A DNA stretch of 64,000 bases from Salinibacterium sp. (GTDB lineage Bacteria; Actinomycetota; Actinomycetes; Actinomycetales; Microbacteriaceae), in contig JAHBSZ010000002.1 of assembly GCA_019638845.1 (NCBI GenBank), positions 62,001-126,000 on the forward strand, in the 5' to 3' direction. The notes under the pieces were generated by a model. It ran no database searches. It was not told the origin of the DNA and saw nothing but the letters and a program-made list of their open reading frames with translations. This document shows positions 43,794 to 52,519 of this stretch, piece after piece (position 1 is the stretch's first letter; each line of letters opens with the position of its first letter). Both the position numbers and the translations under genes were made by a program.

Positions 43794-44519
43794 CTATTTC
43801 GTCGGGGGCAGTTCGGACTGCAGAATCGTCCACGCGTCGAGGGCCGCGCCCATCTCTGCCTGCTTCTTGCTTGAACCGACGCCAGTGGCGATCTCGTCGT
43901 TGCCAAGCAGGACTGTCGCGTGAAACCGCTTTGAGTGATCGGGACCGCTGTCGGTCACCTGATAGTTGGGGAGGCCACGCCCCAGGCGAGCCGCAAGCTC
44001 TTGGAGGCTTGTCTTGGGGTCCATCGCGGCACCGAAACGCTCTGGGTTGTCCATAAGCGGCACGATGAGGCGCAGCACGAGCGCTGTCGCAGCCTCGCCA
44101 CCCAGTGACAGGTAGGCAGCCCCGATGATCGCCTCGACGGTGTCCGCGAGAATCGATCCTTTGTCACGCCCACCCGTGAGTTCTTCACCCCGGCCGAGAC
44201 GCACGTACTCGCCGAGGCCGATCGACCGCGCTACCTCGGAGAGCGCGACACTCGACACGAGGCTGGCCCGACGTTTGGCCAGTTCGCCCTCGTCGAGGTT
44301 CGGGTTGTCGTTGTAGAGCATGACCGTAACGGCCTGCCCGAGTATCGAGTCCCCGAGGAATTCGAGGCGCTCATTATGCGCGAGACCGCCATTTTCGTAC
44401 GCGAAAGAGCGGTGCGTCAGCGCGAGCTCCAACAATCCGGGGTCAATGGAACAACCCAGCACCGTTGTGAGCGATTCGCGGTCGTCAGGGACGACCGGGT
44501 CGCCCGGAGGGCGAGCCAT
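43794..44519 (-). CDS. rnc: Ribonuclease III
   Basis: 241 residues from the ATG at 44519. Catalytic domain with the signature NERLEFLGDSILGQAV near 45, LGRGEELTGGRDKGSILADT and EAIIGAAYLS; C-terminal double-stranded RNA-binding domain with NYQVTDSGPDHSKRFHATV. Processes rRNA precursors and other duplexes. 3 bp after the rpmF stop and just before mutM. Confidence 0.97.
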   Translation of the reverse strand: MARPPGDPVVPDDRESLTTVLGCSIDPGLLELALTHRSFAYENGGLAHNERLEFLGDSILGQAVTVMLYNDNPNLDEGELAKRRASLVSSVALSEVARSIGLGEYVRLGRGEELTGGRDKGSILADTVEAIIGAAYLSLGGEAATALVLRLIVPLMDNPERFGAAMDPKTSLQELAARLGRGLPNYQVTDSGPDHSKRFHATVLLGNDEIATGVGSSKKQAEMGAALDAWTILQSELPPTK

Positions 44520-44522
44520 CAA

Positions 44523-44726
44523 CTAAACGTCTGCGACCTTACGGCCCTTGTACTCCATGTACAGGGGGGTGCCGGTCGAGTCCTCGACGACCTTCGCGCG
44601 GTGCGGGAGGCTGTACGTGGTCTTGCCGTTCTCGATCGTCTTGACCAGGGTGGGGGCTGTCGCCTTCCACTGGGCGCGGCGCATGCGGGTGGAGGCACGC
44701 GACATTTTGCGCTTCGGAACTGCCAT
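44523..44726 (-). CDS. rpmF: 50S ribosomal protein L32
   Basis: 67 residues. Typical N-terminus [20 protein letters not shown]. The four zinc cysteines found in some L32 proteins are absent, so this is the zinc-free type; a zinc-binding paralogue elsewhere would be expected only if zinc-responsive switching occurs. Follows DUF177 by 22 bp, as is nearly universal. Confidence 0.97.
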   Translation of the reverse strand: MAVPKRKMSRASTRMRRAQWKATAPTLVKTIENGKTTYSLPHRAKVVEDSTGTPLYMEYKGRKVADV

Positions 44727-44748
44727 GGCTATCTCTTCTCTGTGTTTA

Positions 44749-45300
44749 CTAAGACTGTGTGTCGTCTGAGTCGTTCAGGCTCTCGAGCCCGGCAAGCGCG
44801 GCCCACCGTGGATCGACGGGAGCGTCATGCTCGTGACCCGGGTTGTCTAGAAGCCGTATCCCACACTCAGGACACAGGCCGAGGCAATCTTCCTGACAGA
44901 CCGGTTGGAACGGTAGTGACAAGACCACCGCATCCCTGACCACGGGTTCCAAGTCGACGTGATCGTCGTGAACCATGTAGTCAAAAGCTTCGTCGAAAGA
45001 ATACGCGAAAAGCTCCTGAAATTCGACCTCGATCGGAACCTTGACGTCAGTAAGGCACCGTACGCATTCACCCTCGGCGAGGGTATCGACCTCGACCGAG
45101 ACCAGAATGCCATCGTGCAGCGATTCGAAACGGGCTTCGATATGCACGTTTGTGCCCTGACGGACCCCAATAACCGCGTTGCCAAACCCTTCAGGTTCCG
45201 CGACGTCGAGCGTCTTCTCACGCATCTCGCCCGGTCGGTGCATCAGGTCAAAGACCGGGATGCTGTACGGAGACGTGGGGTGATGTGACACGAGGAACAA
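44749..45300 (-). CDS. DUF177 (YceD-like) protein
   Basis: 183 residues. Conserved partner of rpmF, implicated in 23S rRNA accumulation. Beta-rich middle, Cys pair [11 protein letters not shown] near 80 and a C-terminal cluster [13 protein letters not shown] near 140 that probably binds zinc. The first ~20 residues may be dispensable; a later start is possible. Confidence 0.93.
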   Translation of the reverse strand: MFLVSHHPTSPYSIPVFDLMHRPGEMREKTLDVAEPEGFGNAVIGVRQGTNVHIEARFESLHDGILVSVEVDTLAEGECVRCLTDVKVPIEVEFQELFAYSFDEAFDYMVHDDHVDLEPVVRDAVVLSLPFQPVCQEDCLGLCPECGIRLLDNPGHEHDAPVDPRWAALAGLESLNDSDDTQS

Positions 45301-45347
45301 CCTTACCCGCTGGGCGGCCGCGATGACGGGCGCCGGAACGTGATCGG

Positions 45348-46670
45348 CTAGAGCGCTGCTTCGACCTCGCTGAATGCCTCGTCGTAGATCACGAGCGCCT
45401 GAGCCACTTCAGCTGGAGTGACGATGCAGGGCGGAACGACGTGGATGCGGTTGTCTGCAGCGAACGGCAACAGACCCCGCGCCATGAGGGCCTTCTTGAT
45501 CTGGAGGATCACGCCACCCGAGACCGGTTGGCGTGACTCGCGGTCGTCGACCAGATCGAGCGCCCAAAAGACGCCGAGACCGCGCGCTTCGCCGATGAAC
45601 GGATGCTTCTCCGCGAGTTCGGCGAGACCGGGAGCGAGGTGATCCGTGCCGATCATCTTCGCGTTCTCGATAACTTTCTCGTCGGTCATCGCATCGATGG
45701 CTCCGACAATCGACGCCATCGCGAGAGGGTGGCCCGAGTAGGTCAGTCCGCCCGGGAACACCTGCGAATCGAAGGCGTTGGCGATCGACTCCGAAATGAG
45801 CACGCCACCCGCAGGCACGTATCCCGAGTTGACGCCCTTCGCGAATGTCACGAGGTCGGGTGTGACATCGAAGCCCTGCCAGGCGAACCACTCCCCCGTG
45901 CGACCGAAGCCACACATGACTTCGTCGAAGATGAGGACGATGCCGTACTTATCGCACAGGGCGCGTACGCCCTGCAGGTAGCCGGCGGGGGGAACCAGAA
46001 CGCCCGCAGTACCGGGGACGGTCTCCATGAGGATTGCCGCGATACCGTTGGCGCCTTCTGATTGGATGACCCGCTCAAGGTGCTGAAGGGCACGCTCGCT
46101 CTCCTGCTCCTCGCTCTGCGCCCAGAACTCCGAGCGGTAGAGGAACGGTCCGAAGAAGTGTGCATGGCCGCGGGAGAACTCATTGGGAACCCGGCGCCAG
46201 TCGCCCGTCGCGACGATCGCCGCACCGGTGTTGCCGTGGTAGCTGCGGTACGTCGACAGCACTTTGTCGCGGCCGGTCGTGAGCCGCGCCATCCGGATTG
46301 CGTTCTCGTTGGCATCGGCACCGCCATTGGTGAAGAAGACCTTGTTGAACGGGCCGCCCGCCTTGGCGACGATGCGCTTGGCCGCCTCACCGCGCGCGAG
46401 GTTTGCGTGCGGAGGAGCAACCGTCGTCAGGATATCGGCCTGCTTCTTGATCGCGTCGACTACCGCGGGATGCTGATGGCCGAGATTCGTGTTGACGAGC
46501 TGGCTCGAGAAGTCGAGGTAGTTGTTGCCGTCGAAGTCCCAGACCGTGCTGCCCGCGCCACCGGCGATAACGAAGGGGTTCAGGGCGCCTTGCGCCGACC
46601 ACGAGTGGAAGACATGTGCCCGATCGAGGTCGTAGGCCAGTTTTCCATCGGCGGGATTGAGCGTGCTCAC
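45348..46670 (-). CDS. Class III (omega) PLP-dependent aminotransferase
   Basis: 440 residues from GTG with AAAGAAG upstream. PLP enzyme: TNGGADANENAIRMAR (phosphate binding), FDEVMCGFGRTG with Asp249, and FAKGVNSGYVPAGG with the PLP lysine at about 278. Relatives include beta-alanine:pyruvate and related transaminases. Its nearness to the ureide operon (47.8-54.8 kb) suggests it consumes beta-alanine or a similar amine product, but ldh on the other strand stands between. Confidence 0.9.
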   Translation of the reverse strand: MSTLNPADGKLAYDLDRAHVFHSWSAQGALNPFVIAGGAGSTVWDFDGNNYLDFSSQLVNTNLGHQHPAVVDAIKKQADILTTVAPPHANLARGEAAKRIVAKAGGPFNKVFFTNGGADANENAIRMARLTTGRDKVLSTYRSYHGNTGAAIVATGDWRRVPNEFSRGHAHFFGPFLYRSEFWAQSEEQESERALQHLERVIQSEGANGIAAILMETVPGTAGVLVPPAGYLQGVRALCDKYGIVLIFDEVMCGFGRTGEWFAWQGFDVTPDLVTFAKGVNSGYVPAGGVLISESIANAFDSQVFPGGLTYSGHPLAMASIVGAIDAMTDEKVIENAKMIGTDHLAPGLAELAEKHPFIGEARGLGVFWALDLVDDRESRQPVSGGVILQIKKALMARGLLPFAADNRIHVVPPCIVTPAEVAQALVIYDEAFSEVEAAL

Positions 46671-46756
46671 TGGTCTTCTTTCTCGATGTGGCGTGTTGCT
46701 CAGAATAACAAGAACTCCCTTGTCGCTCTGTCACGTTCTCGGGTCATACTGGCGTC

Positions 46757-47716
46757 ATGTCGTTCACCCCTGGAAAACTCGCCATCATCGGCGCCGGCTC
46801 AGTCGGTTCCTCCCTCGCCTACGCTGCGCTGATCCGAAACTCCGCGCGTGACGTCGTGCTCTACGACATCAACACCGCGCGCGTCGACGCCGAGGTTTTG
46901 GATCTCGCTCACGGAACTCCGTTTATCGGTTCGGCGAGCGTGTCAGGTGGCTCCGATTTGGACAAGATCAGCGGAGCACAGGCGGTGGTGATCACGGCGG
47001 GCGCGAAGCAGGAGCCCGGGCAAACCAGACTGGAGCTCGCAGGGGTGAACGCGAGAATCCTGCGTTCACTGCTTCCCGAACTCATCCAGCGCGCCCCCGA
47101 TGCGGTGTTTATCCTCGTCACCAACCCGTGCGATGTGCTGACCGTGATCGCCGACGACCTCCTCGGCCTCCCCGCTGGCAGGGTGTTCTCCTCGGGAACC
47201 GTGCTCGATACTGCGCGACTTCGCTGGCTCATCGCCGACGCGGTGGGAGTTGCCGCCTCGAGCGTGCATGCCACCATCATCGGCGAGCACGGAGACAGCG
47301 AATTTCCCCTGTTCTCGGCGGCGATGATCGGGCAGCGGCCTCTGCGCGAGTGGGTGAACGGACAGGGCGAGATTGTCTTCACTCGTGATCGACTCGAGCA
47401 ACTCACGAGCGATGTGGTGAACGCGGCCCAGCGCATCATCGCGGGCAAGGGCGCCACGAACTATGCGATCGGGCTCTCCGCTGCCCGGATCGTCGAGGCG
47501 GTCTTCAGGAACGAGCGCGCGATCCTGCCGGTGTCGAGCGTGCTGCACGGCTACCAGGGCATCGACGGCATCGCTTTGAGCGTGCCGTCGATCGTGGGGT
47601 CGGGGGGCGTTGAGCGCGTGCTCGACGTGCCGATGGACGACTACGAGCACAGCCTCCTGGAGCACTCGGTCGAGGCCCTGCGTGGAACGCTGTCGACGGT
47701 GCGGGCGAGTAGCTAA
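46757..47716 (+). CDS. ldh: L-lactate dehydrogenase
   Basis: 319 residues. NAD site IIGAGSVGSSLAYAAL, substrate loop GAKQEPGQTRLEL with a Gln rather than the Arg typical of malate dehydrogenase, VTNPCDVLT, and catalytic His in IIGEHGDSEFPLFS near 178. Interconverts pyruvate and lactate. Divergent from the aminotransferase by 86 bp; followed by a strong hairpin. Confidence 0.95.
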   Translation: MSFTPGKLAIIGAGSVGSSLAYAALIRNSARDVVLYDINTARVDAEVLDLAHGTPFIGSASVSGGSDLDKISGAQAVVITAGAKQEPGQTRLELAGVNARILRSLLPELIQRAPDAVFILVTNPCDVLTVIADDLLGLPAGRVFSSGTVLDTARLRWLIADAVGVAASSVHATIIGEHGDSEFPLFSAAMIGQRPLREWVNGQGEIVFTRDRLEQLTSDVVNAAQRIIAGKGATNYAIGLSAARIVEAVFRNERAILPVSSVLHGYQGIDGIALSVPSIVGSGGVERVLDVPMDDYEHSLLEHSVEALRGTLSTVRASS

Positions 47717-47725
47717 TCCACGAAG

Positions 47726-47755
47726 GAGCGGGGCCGGCCGAAACCGACCCCGCTC
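47726..47755. terminator. Bidirectional terminator between ldh and the ABC operon
   Basis: GAGCGGGGCCGG (47726-47737) pairs with CCGACCCCGCTC (47744-47755), one mismatch, 6-nt loop. It sits between two convergent 3' ends. Confidence 0.82.
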
Positions 47756-47767
47756 ACGATTCTCGTG

Positions 47768-48946
47768 TTACTGGCCGCCCTCGGTGAGGACGACGTTGAT
47801 CGGCGTGTATCCGCCGCTGACATCGACACCGTCCGCCTTTAGCGCGTCCAGCGCCTGCTGCATGTACGTGTTCGAATACGCGGACGCCGCCGGTTCAGCG
47901 GTGATCAGGTGCAGACCGTCTTGGTTGACCGCAGAAAGCGCGCCCTTGACCGTCTTATCCCATGCGGCGGGATCGATGATGCCGAAGTCGCCGCCCGTCC
48001 AGATCAGCTTGTTGACCTCGTTCATCTGCCACTCCTGATGAACAGGACCGACCGGGAATGCGGCTTCCGCGTTGATTGCTGCGTTGTACGTGATCGACGC
48101 TGCCTCCTCGGGGTTGTCGCGTGCATACAGCCAGCCCTTGGTGATCGCCTTGAGGAAGCGAACTGTCGCGTCGGCATATGCCGGGTCGTCGAGTCGAGCC
48201 GTGTCGGCCCAGATCGCATCCTGGAGCATAGCGCCGGCGGTGTCCTGATACGAGACCACATCGAAGTCCTCGGGCTGGTACAGCTTGCCCGTGGCGGGGT
48301 TGATCACCTCGAGGATCTGCGCCCACTCGTTGTAGGTCATCGCTTGTGCCGCGTCGACGTCACCATCGAGTAGCGCGTTCATCGAGAAATCCTGTGTGGT
48401 GATCGACACGGATGAAGCGTCGAGCCCTTCGGCGGCCATCGCCGCGAAGATCTCCCACTCGTTGCCGAAGCCCCACGAGCCGATGCGCTTGCCCTGGAAG
48501 TCGGCGACCGAGCTCACGCCGTCACCCTTGAACGACACCTGCAAGGTTCCAGACTTCTGGAAAACCTGCGCAATGTCGGTGAGTTCTGCGCCAGTGGCTT
48601 CGAGCGTGCCGAGAACTTTCGGCACCCACGCGACCGCGAAGTCGACGTCCCCTGCGACGAGCGCGTCCTGCGGAACGATGTCACCACCCGAGGGGATGAT
48701 GTCGACGGTGTCAAAGCCCTCGTCTGCGAAGTAGCCCTTGTCGAGAGCCACGTAGTAGCCGGCGAATTGGGCCTGCGGGAGCCACTGCAGCTGCAATTTG
48801 ATGGAGGTAATCGGGACGAAGTCGCTCGACCCCGGGTCGGGCGTGGCCGCCGGAGCGGAGCACGCGGCGAGCGCGATTGCCGAAATGGCTGCGACGGAAG
48901 CGACGGTGAGGCCGCGGCGGAAGAAAGGTCTAGTGCGTAATCTCAT
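47768..48946 (-). CDS. NMT1/THI5-like ABC transporter substrate-binding lipoprotein
   Basis: 392 residues from ATG at 48946, which gives a clean lipoprotein signal (RRGLTVASVAAISAIALAAC); a start 15 residues earlier would spoil it. Two-lobed binding fold with LQLQWLPQAQFAGYYVALDKG and GFDTVDIIPSGGDIVPQ, as in pyrimidine-precursor and riboflavin binding proteins of the THI5 group. Last gene of a seven-gene operon with dihydropyrimidinase and amidohydrolase, so the ligand is probably a pyrimidine, hydantoin or ureide. Confidence 0.9.
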   Translation of the reverse strand: MRLRTRPFFRRGLTVASVAAISAIALAACSAPAATPDPGSSDFVPITSIKLQLQWLPQAQFAGYYVALDKGYFADEGFDTVDIIPSGGDIVPQDALVAGDVDFAVAWVPKVLGTLEATGAELTDIAQVFQKSGTLQVSFKGDGVSSVADFQGKRIGSWGFGNEWEIFAAMAAEGLDASSVSITTQDFSMNALLDGDVDAAQAMTYNEWAQILEVINPATGKLYQPEDFDVVSYQDTAGAMLQDAIWADTARLDDPAYADATVRFLKAITKGWLYARDNPEEAASITYNAAINAEAAFPVGPVHQEWQMNEVNKLIWTGGDFGIIDPAAWDKTVKGALSAVNQDGLHLITAEPAASAYSNTYMQQALDALKADGVDVSGGYTPINVVLTEGGQ

Positions 48947-48999
48947 GCTGTTACTTTTTCCTTTCGGTGAATGGTGCGGGTGGTGCTGCAAGGTGCCGG

Positions 49000-49767
49000 T
49001 CAGACCGGCGATCGCCTCGTCACGATTCGCTCAAGGAGCGATGTGACGAGGAAAAATACGAGACCAATGACGATCCCGCCAGCGACATAGGCGAAAGCCA
49101 AGGCGGCGTGCCCCGACTTGGCGTAGCTCGCGATCGCGGTGCCGATGCCGTCGGCTGGTCCGCCGAAGTACTCGGCGACGAGGGCCGCGATAACTGCAAT
49201 CGAGCTCGCGATGCGCAATCCCGTGAGCAGGTAGGGAAGGGCCGTGGGCAGGGTCAGCACACGGAAGGTCTGGAGGCCAGAAGCCCCGGATGCCCGCAGC
49301 AGATCTCGGTGGACGGGACGGGTCTGCCTCAGCCCGCGCAACACATTGACGAACACCGGCACGAAGGCGGCAATCGCGGCGACGGCCTCGCGCCCGAACT
49401 GGCTGGACGCGCCGAACATCGTGTTCAGGATGGGGGTGATCGCCACGATCGGCACCACGGCGATCGCCGCGACGAGCGGTGCGAGCATCCCGTCGATCGG
49501 CCGCGCCGTAGCCGCAAGCGCAGCAAGCACGATCGCGACGAGGGTGCCCGCGAGGAGCCCGATGAGGGCGTTACTGCCGGTGATCCCCATGTCTTCGAGA
49601 ATGATGTCGGAGTGAATCACGAGCTCGTCGATGATGGCGACGGGGCTCGGCAGAGCCCGCGGTGCCGCGTGGAGCACGTCGACGATGAGGAACCACAGTG
49701 CGACGATGATCACCCCCACACCCACGGGCGCGGCAAAGCGCATCCACGACGGCAGCGTCGCACTCAT
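49000..49767 (-). CDS. ABC transporter permease (SsuC/TauC/NMT type)
   Basis: 255 residues, about six membrane segments. The EAA loop reads LRASGASGLQTFRVLTLPTALPY. Second of two non-identical permeases in the operon, so the importer is probably a heterodimer. Its start overlaps the ATPase stop (ATGA). Confidence 0.92.
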   Translation of the reverse strand: MSATLPSWMRFAAPVGVGVIIVALWFLIVDVLHAAPRALPSPVAIIDELVIHSDIILEDMGITGSNALIGLLAGTLVAIVLAALAATARPIDGMLAPLVAAIAVVPIVAITPILNTMFGASSQFGREAVAAIAAFVPVFVNVLRGLRQTRPVHRDLLRASGASGLQTFRVLTLPTALPYLLTGLRIASSIAVIAALVAEYFGGPADGIGTAIASYAKSGHAALAFAYVAGGIVIGLVFFLVTSLLERIVTRRSPV

Positions 49768-50558
49768 CGTTCGTTCGCCCGCTCTACCGGTGACCCATGG
49801 AGCGCCTCACGTACCGCGGTCACGCGCTCGAAGTACTCGGGCGATTCACGCAGCGCGTCGCCCCGGCCGTCGCCGAAGCCGGTGACCAAGATGTCGGTGA
49901 TGCGACCCGGCCGCGGGCTCATCACCACAACCCGGTCGGAGAGGAACACGGCCTCGGGAATCGAGTGGGTGACGAAGACGACGGCCGCCCCGGTCTCCGC
50001 GGCGATGCGCGTGAGCTCGGACTGAAGGTACTCCCGCGTCATCTCGTCGAGTGCACCAAACGGCTCGTCCATGAGGAGAAGACGCGGCTGCTCGGCAAGG
50101 GCCCTGGCGATCGCCACTCGCTGTTGCATACCGCCCGAGAGCTGATCTGGGTAGCTGTCGACGAAGTCGGTGAGCCCGACGAGTTCGGCAAGCTCCGCAA
50201 CCCGAGCCGCGCGAGCGGCCTTCTTGACCCCGTGCAACTCCAGCGGCAGGCCCATATTTCCCGCGACCGTGCGCCACGGCAGCAACCCGGCTTGCTGGAA
50301 AGCGATCCCATAGTCCTGATCGACCCGGGCCTGTCTGGCCGGCTTTCCGAAAATCTCGAGTTCGCCTGTCGTGACTGTTTCGAGGTCGGCAATGACGCGG
50401 AGCAGCGTCGATTTGCCACACCCGGACGGGCCGATAAGGGACACGAACTCCCCTGCTTCAACGGTGAGATCGACATCCTCGAGCGCGATCACGTCACCGG
50501 AATTCGCGTCGAACGTCTTGCTGACGTTCCTGGCCTGCACTGCGATTTCAGTGGTCAT
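49764..50558 (-). CDS. ABC transporter ATP-binding protein
   Basis: 264 residues from ATG overlapping the preceding permease stop (ATGA). Walker A GPSGCGKSTLLR near 42, signature LSGGMQQRVAIARAL, Walker B RLLLMDEPFGALDEMT and the H-loop VTHSIPEAVFLSDRV. Powers the permease pair. Confidence 0.95.
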   Translation of the reverse strand: MTTEIAVQARNVSKTFDANSGDVIALEDVDLTVEAGEFVSLIGPSGCGKSTLLRVIADLETVTTGELEIFGKPARQARVDQDYGIAFQQAGLLPWRTVAGNMGLPLELHGVKKAARAARVAELAELVGLTDFVDSYPDQLSGGMQQRVAIARALAEQPRLLLMDEPFGALDEMTREYLQSELTRIAAETGAAVVFVTHSIPEAVFLSDRVVVMSPRPGRITDILVTGFGDGRGDALRESPEYFERVTAVREALHGSPVERANER

Positions 50559-51451
50559 GCGGTCGCTTCTCCCCTGCGATAGTTCTTGAGACCGACACCC
50601 ACGAGGGCGACGGAACCCGCGGCGACGAGCCCGAGTGCGATAGAGCCGAACGTCGGGCCCCACGGTGCTGCCGGGTCACTCGATGCCTGCCCGGCGAGCT
50701 GGATGAGCATCCGGCCGATTCCCCCGCGCATGCCGATCGAAACCTCCGCGACCACGGCGCCGACCACGGCGTTTGCCGCCGCGAGGCGGAGGGCAGGCAG
50801 GAGATGCGGAACCGCGGCGGGTAGCCGCAAGCGCACCAGGGTCGGCCAGTAGCCGGCGGCGTAGGTGCGCATGAGATCGAGATGGATGCGGTCGGGCGCT
50901 TCCAGCCCGCGAAGCACACCGACGGCCACGGGAAAAAACGAAAGGTATGAGGCGATGACGGCAACGGAGAGCCACTGTGGCCAGGGGATGGTTCCGGCCC
51001 GGTCGATTTGGGTACCGATGCTCGCGAGAAGCGGGGCGAAGGCAATGAGCGGAACCGTTTGGCTGACCACGATCCACGGCAGCAGACCCCACTCGGCGAG
51101 GCGCCAGCGTTGCATGACCATGCCCAGCAGGGCGCCAACGGTGACCCCGATGAGCCAGCCGACTGCCGCAATGCCGAGTGTCGTCAGCGCGGCAGTCAGC
51201 ACGGGAACGATGAGCGGCGGGGTGTCGCCACCGCTGGTGGATTGGAACAGCCGCGCGACCATGTCCCAGATGTGTGGCATGGCGCGATCATGCGCGCGCG
51301 GCAGGATCATCACCCCGGAGCCGCGCTGGTCCGCAATGGCACCGATCACGAATCCCTCGGCCGGACCGAGGAACTTGTACAGCTCCCAGATGACCATGAC
51401 CGCAAGGACGCCCACCACTCCCCAGGCGACAGCCGCCCTCTTGCGGGTCAT
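50555..51451 (-). CDS. ABC transporter permease
   Basis: 298 residues, six membrane segments. It carries a longer N-terminal extracytoplasmic loop than its partner (from MTRKRAAVAWGV through the region around residue 60), then the EAA loop DLMRTYAAGYWPTLVRLRLP. Overlaps the LLM gene stop by 4 bp (ATGA) and the ATPase start by 4 bp. Confidence 0.92.
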   Translation of the reverse strand: MTRKRAAVAWGVVGVLAVMVIWELYKFLGPAEGFVIGAIADQRGSGVMILPRAHDRAMPHIWDMVARLFQSTSGGDTPPLIVPVLTAALTTLGIAAVGWLIGVTVGALLGMVMQRWRLAEWGLLPWIVVSQTVPLIAFAPLLASIGTQIDRAGTIPWPQWLSVAVIASYLSFFPVAVGVLRGLEAPDRIHLDLMRTYAAGYWPTLVRLRLPAAVPHLLPALRLAAANAVVGAVVAEVSIGMRGGIGRMLIQLAGQASSDPAAPWGPTFGSIALGLVAAGSVALVGVGLKNYRRGEATA

Positions 51452-52464
51452 GTCTTCGCTACGGTGTGTTCGCGGAGGGCCGGCATGACAGTCTCGCCGT
51501 AGACGCGGAGAGTCTCTTCCTTGTGGTCGTGCTGCAGATAGCCAGCAAACTGATCGACACCAAGTTCTTTGAGCGCCTTGAGTTTCTCGATGTGCTGTTC
51601 GGCGGTGCCGAGTACGCAGAACCTGTCGACGATCTCGTCGGGCACGAAGTCGACGTGGTCGTTGCCCGCCTTGCCGTGCGAGTTGTAGTCGTACCCCTCG
51701 CGCGCCTTGATGTAGTCGGTGAGTGCCGCGGGAATGTTGGACCCTTCACCGTATTTTGCGACGATGTCGGCAACGTGGTTTCCCACCATTCCGCCGAACC
51801 AGCGGGTCTGGTTGCGCATGTGCTCAATGTCGGTACCGATATACATCGGGGCGGCGACACAGAACTTGATCGACATCGGGTCGCGGCCGGCGGCGGCAGC
51901 GGCATCCCGGACCGTCTTGATCATCCATTCGGCGATGTCGAGATCAGCGAGCTGCAGGATGAACCCGTCAGCGACCTCGCCGGTGAGCTTGAGCGCGAGC
52001 GGGCCATACGCCGCAACCCAGACGTCGACCTTCGAGCCCTTCGACCACGGGAACTGCAACTGCGCGCCGTTGTACTCCACCGACCGGGAATTCGCGAGTT
52101 CGCGGATGACGTGTACCGACTCGCGCAGAGTCTTGAGGGTCGTCGGAGCACCGTTCGTGACGCGCACCGCCGAGTCGCCGCGACCGATCCCGATGATCGT
52201 GCGATTGCCATACATCTCGTTGAGAGTGGCGAATACGGATGCCGTGACCGTCCAGTCACGCGTCGCGGGGTTCGTCACCATGGGGCCGACAATGATCCGA
52301 TTCGTCTCTGCCAAGATCGCGCTGTAGATGACGTAGGGCTCTTCCCACAGCAGGTGAGAGTCGAACGTCCAGACGTATTCGAATCCGTATTGTTCAGCGA
52401 GTTTGGCGAGATGCACCGTGCGCGAGGCCGGCGGGTTGGTTTGGAGAACTGCTCCGAATTCCAT
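51448..52464 (-). CDS. LLM-class oxidoreductase (CPS_4043-like)
   Basis: 338 residues. Luciferase-like barrel: FGAVLQTNPPASRTVHLAKLAE in two pieces, YVWTFDSHLLWEEPYVIYSA, GPMVTNPATRDWTVTASVFATL in two pieces and GIGRGDSAVR. It resembles the F420-linked branch often found beside dihydropyrimidinase genes. A redox step on the imported pyrimidine or ureide is likely, but the reaction is unproven. Third gene of the operon, 55 bp after dihydropyrimidinase and overlapping the permease. Confidence 0.88.
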   Translation of the reverse strand: MEFGAVLQTNPPASRTVHLAKLAEQYGFEYVWTFDSHLLWEEPYVIYSAILAETNRIIVGPMVTNPATRDWTVTASVFATLNEMYGNRTIIGIGRGDSAVRVTNGAPTTLKTLRESVHVIRELANSRSVEYNGAQLQFPWSKGSKVDVWVAAYGPLALKLTGEVADGFILQLADLDIAEWMIKTVRDAAAAAGRDPMSIKFCVAAPMYIGTDIEHMRNQTRWFGGMVGNHVADIVAKYGEGSNIPAALTDYIKAREGYDYNSHGKAGNDHVDFVPDEIVDRFCVLGTAEQHIEKLKALKELGVDQFAGYLQHDHKEETLRVYGETVMPALREHTVAKT

Positions 52465-52519
52465 GTGTTGCTGCTTTCTCAGTTTTTGTGGGATCGAGCC
52501 TGTCGTAGTGGCGAGGCAC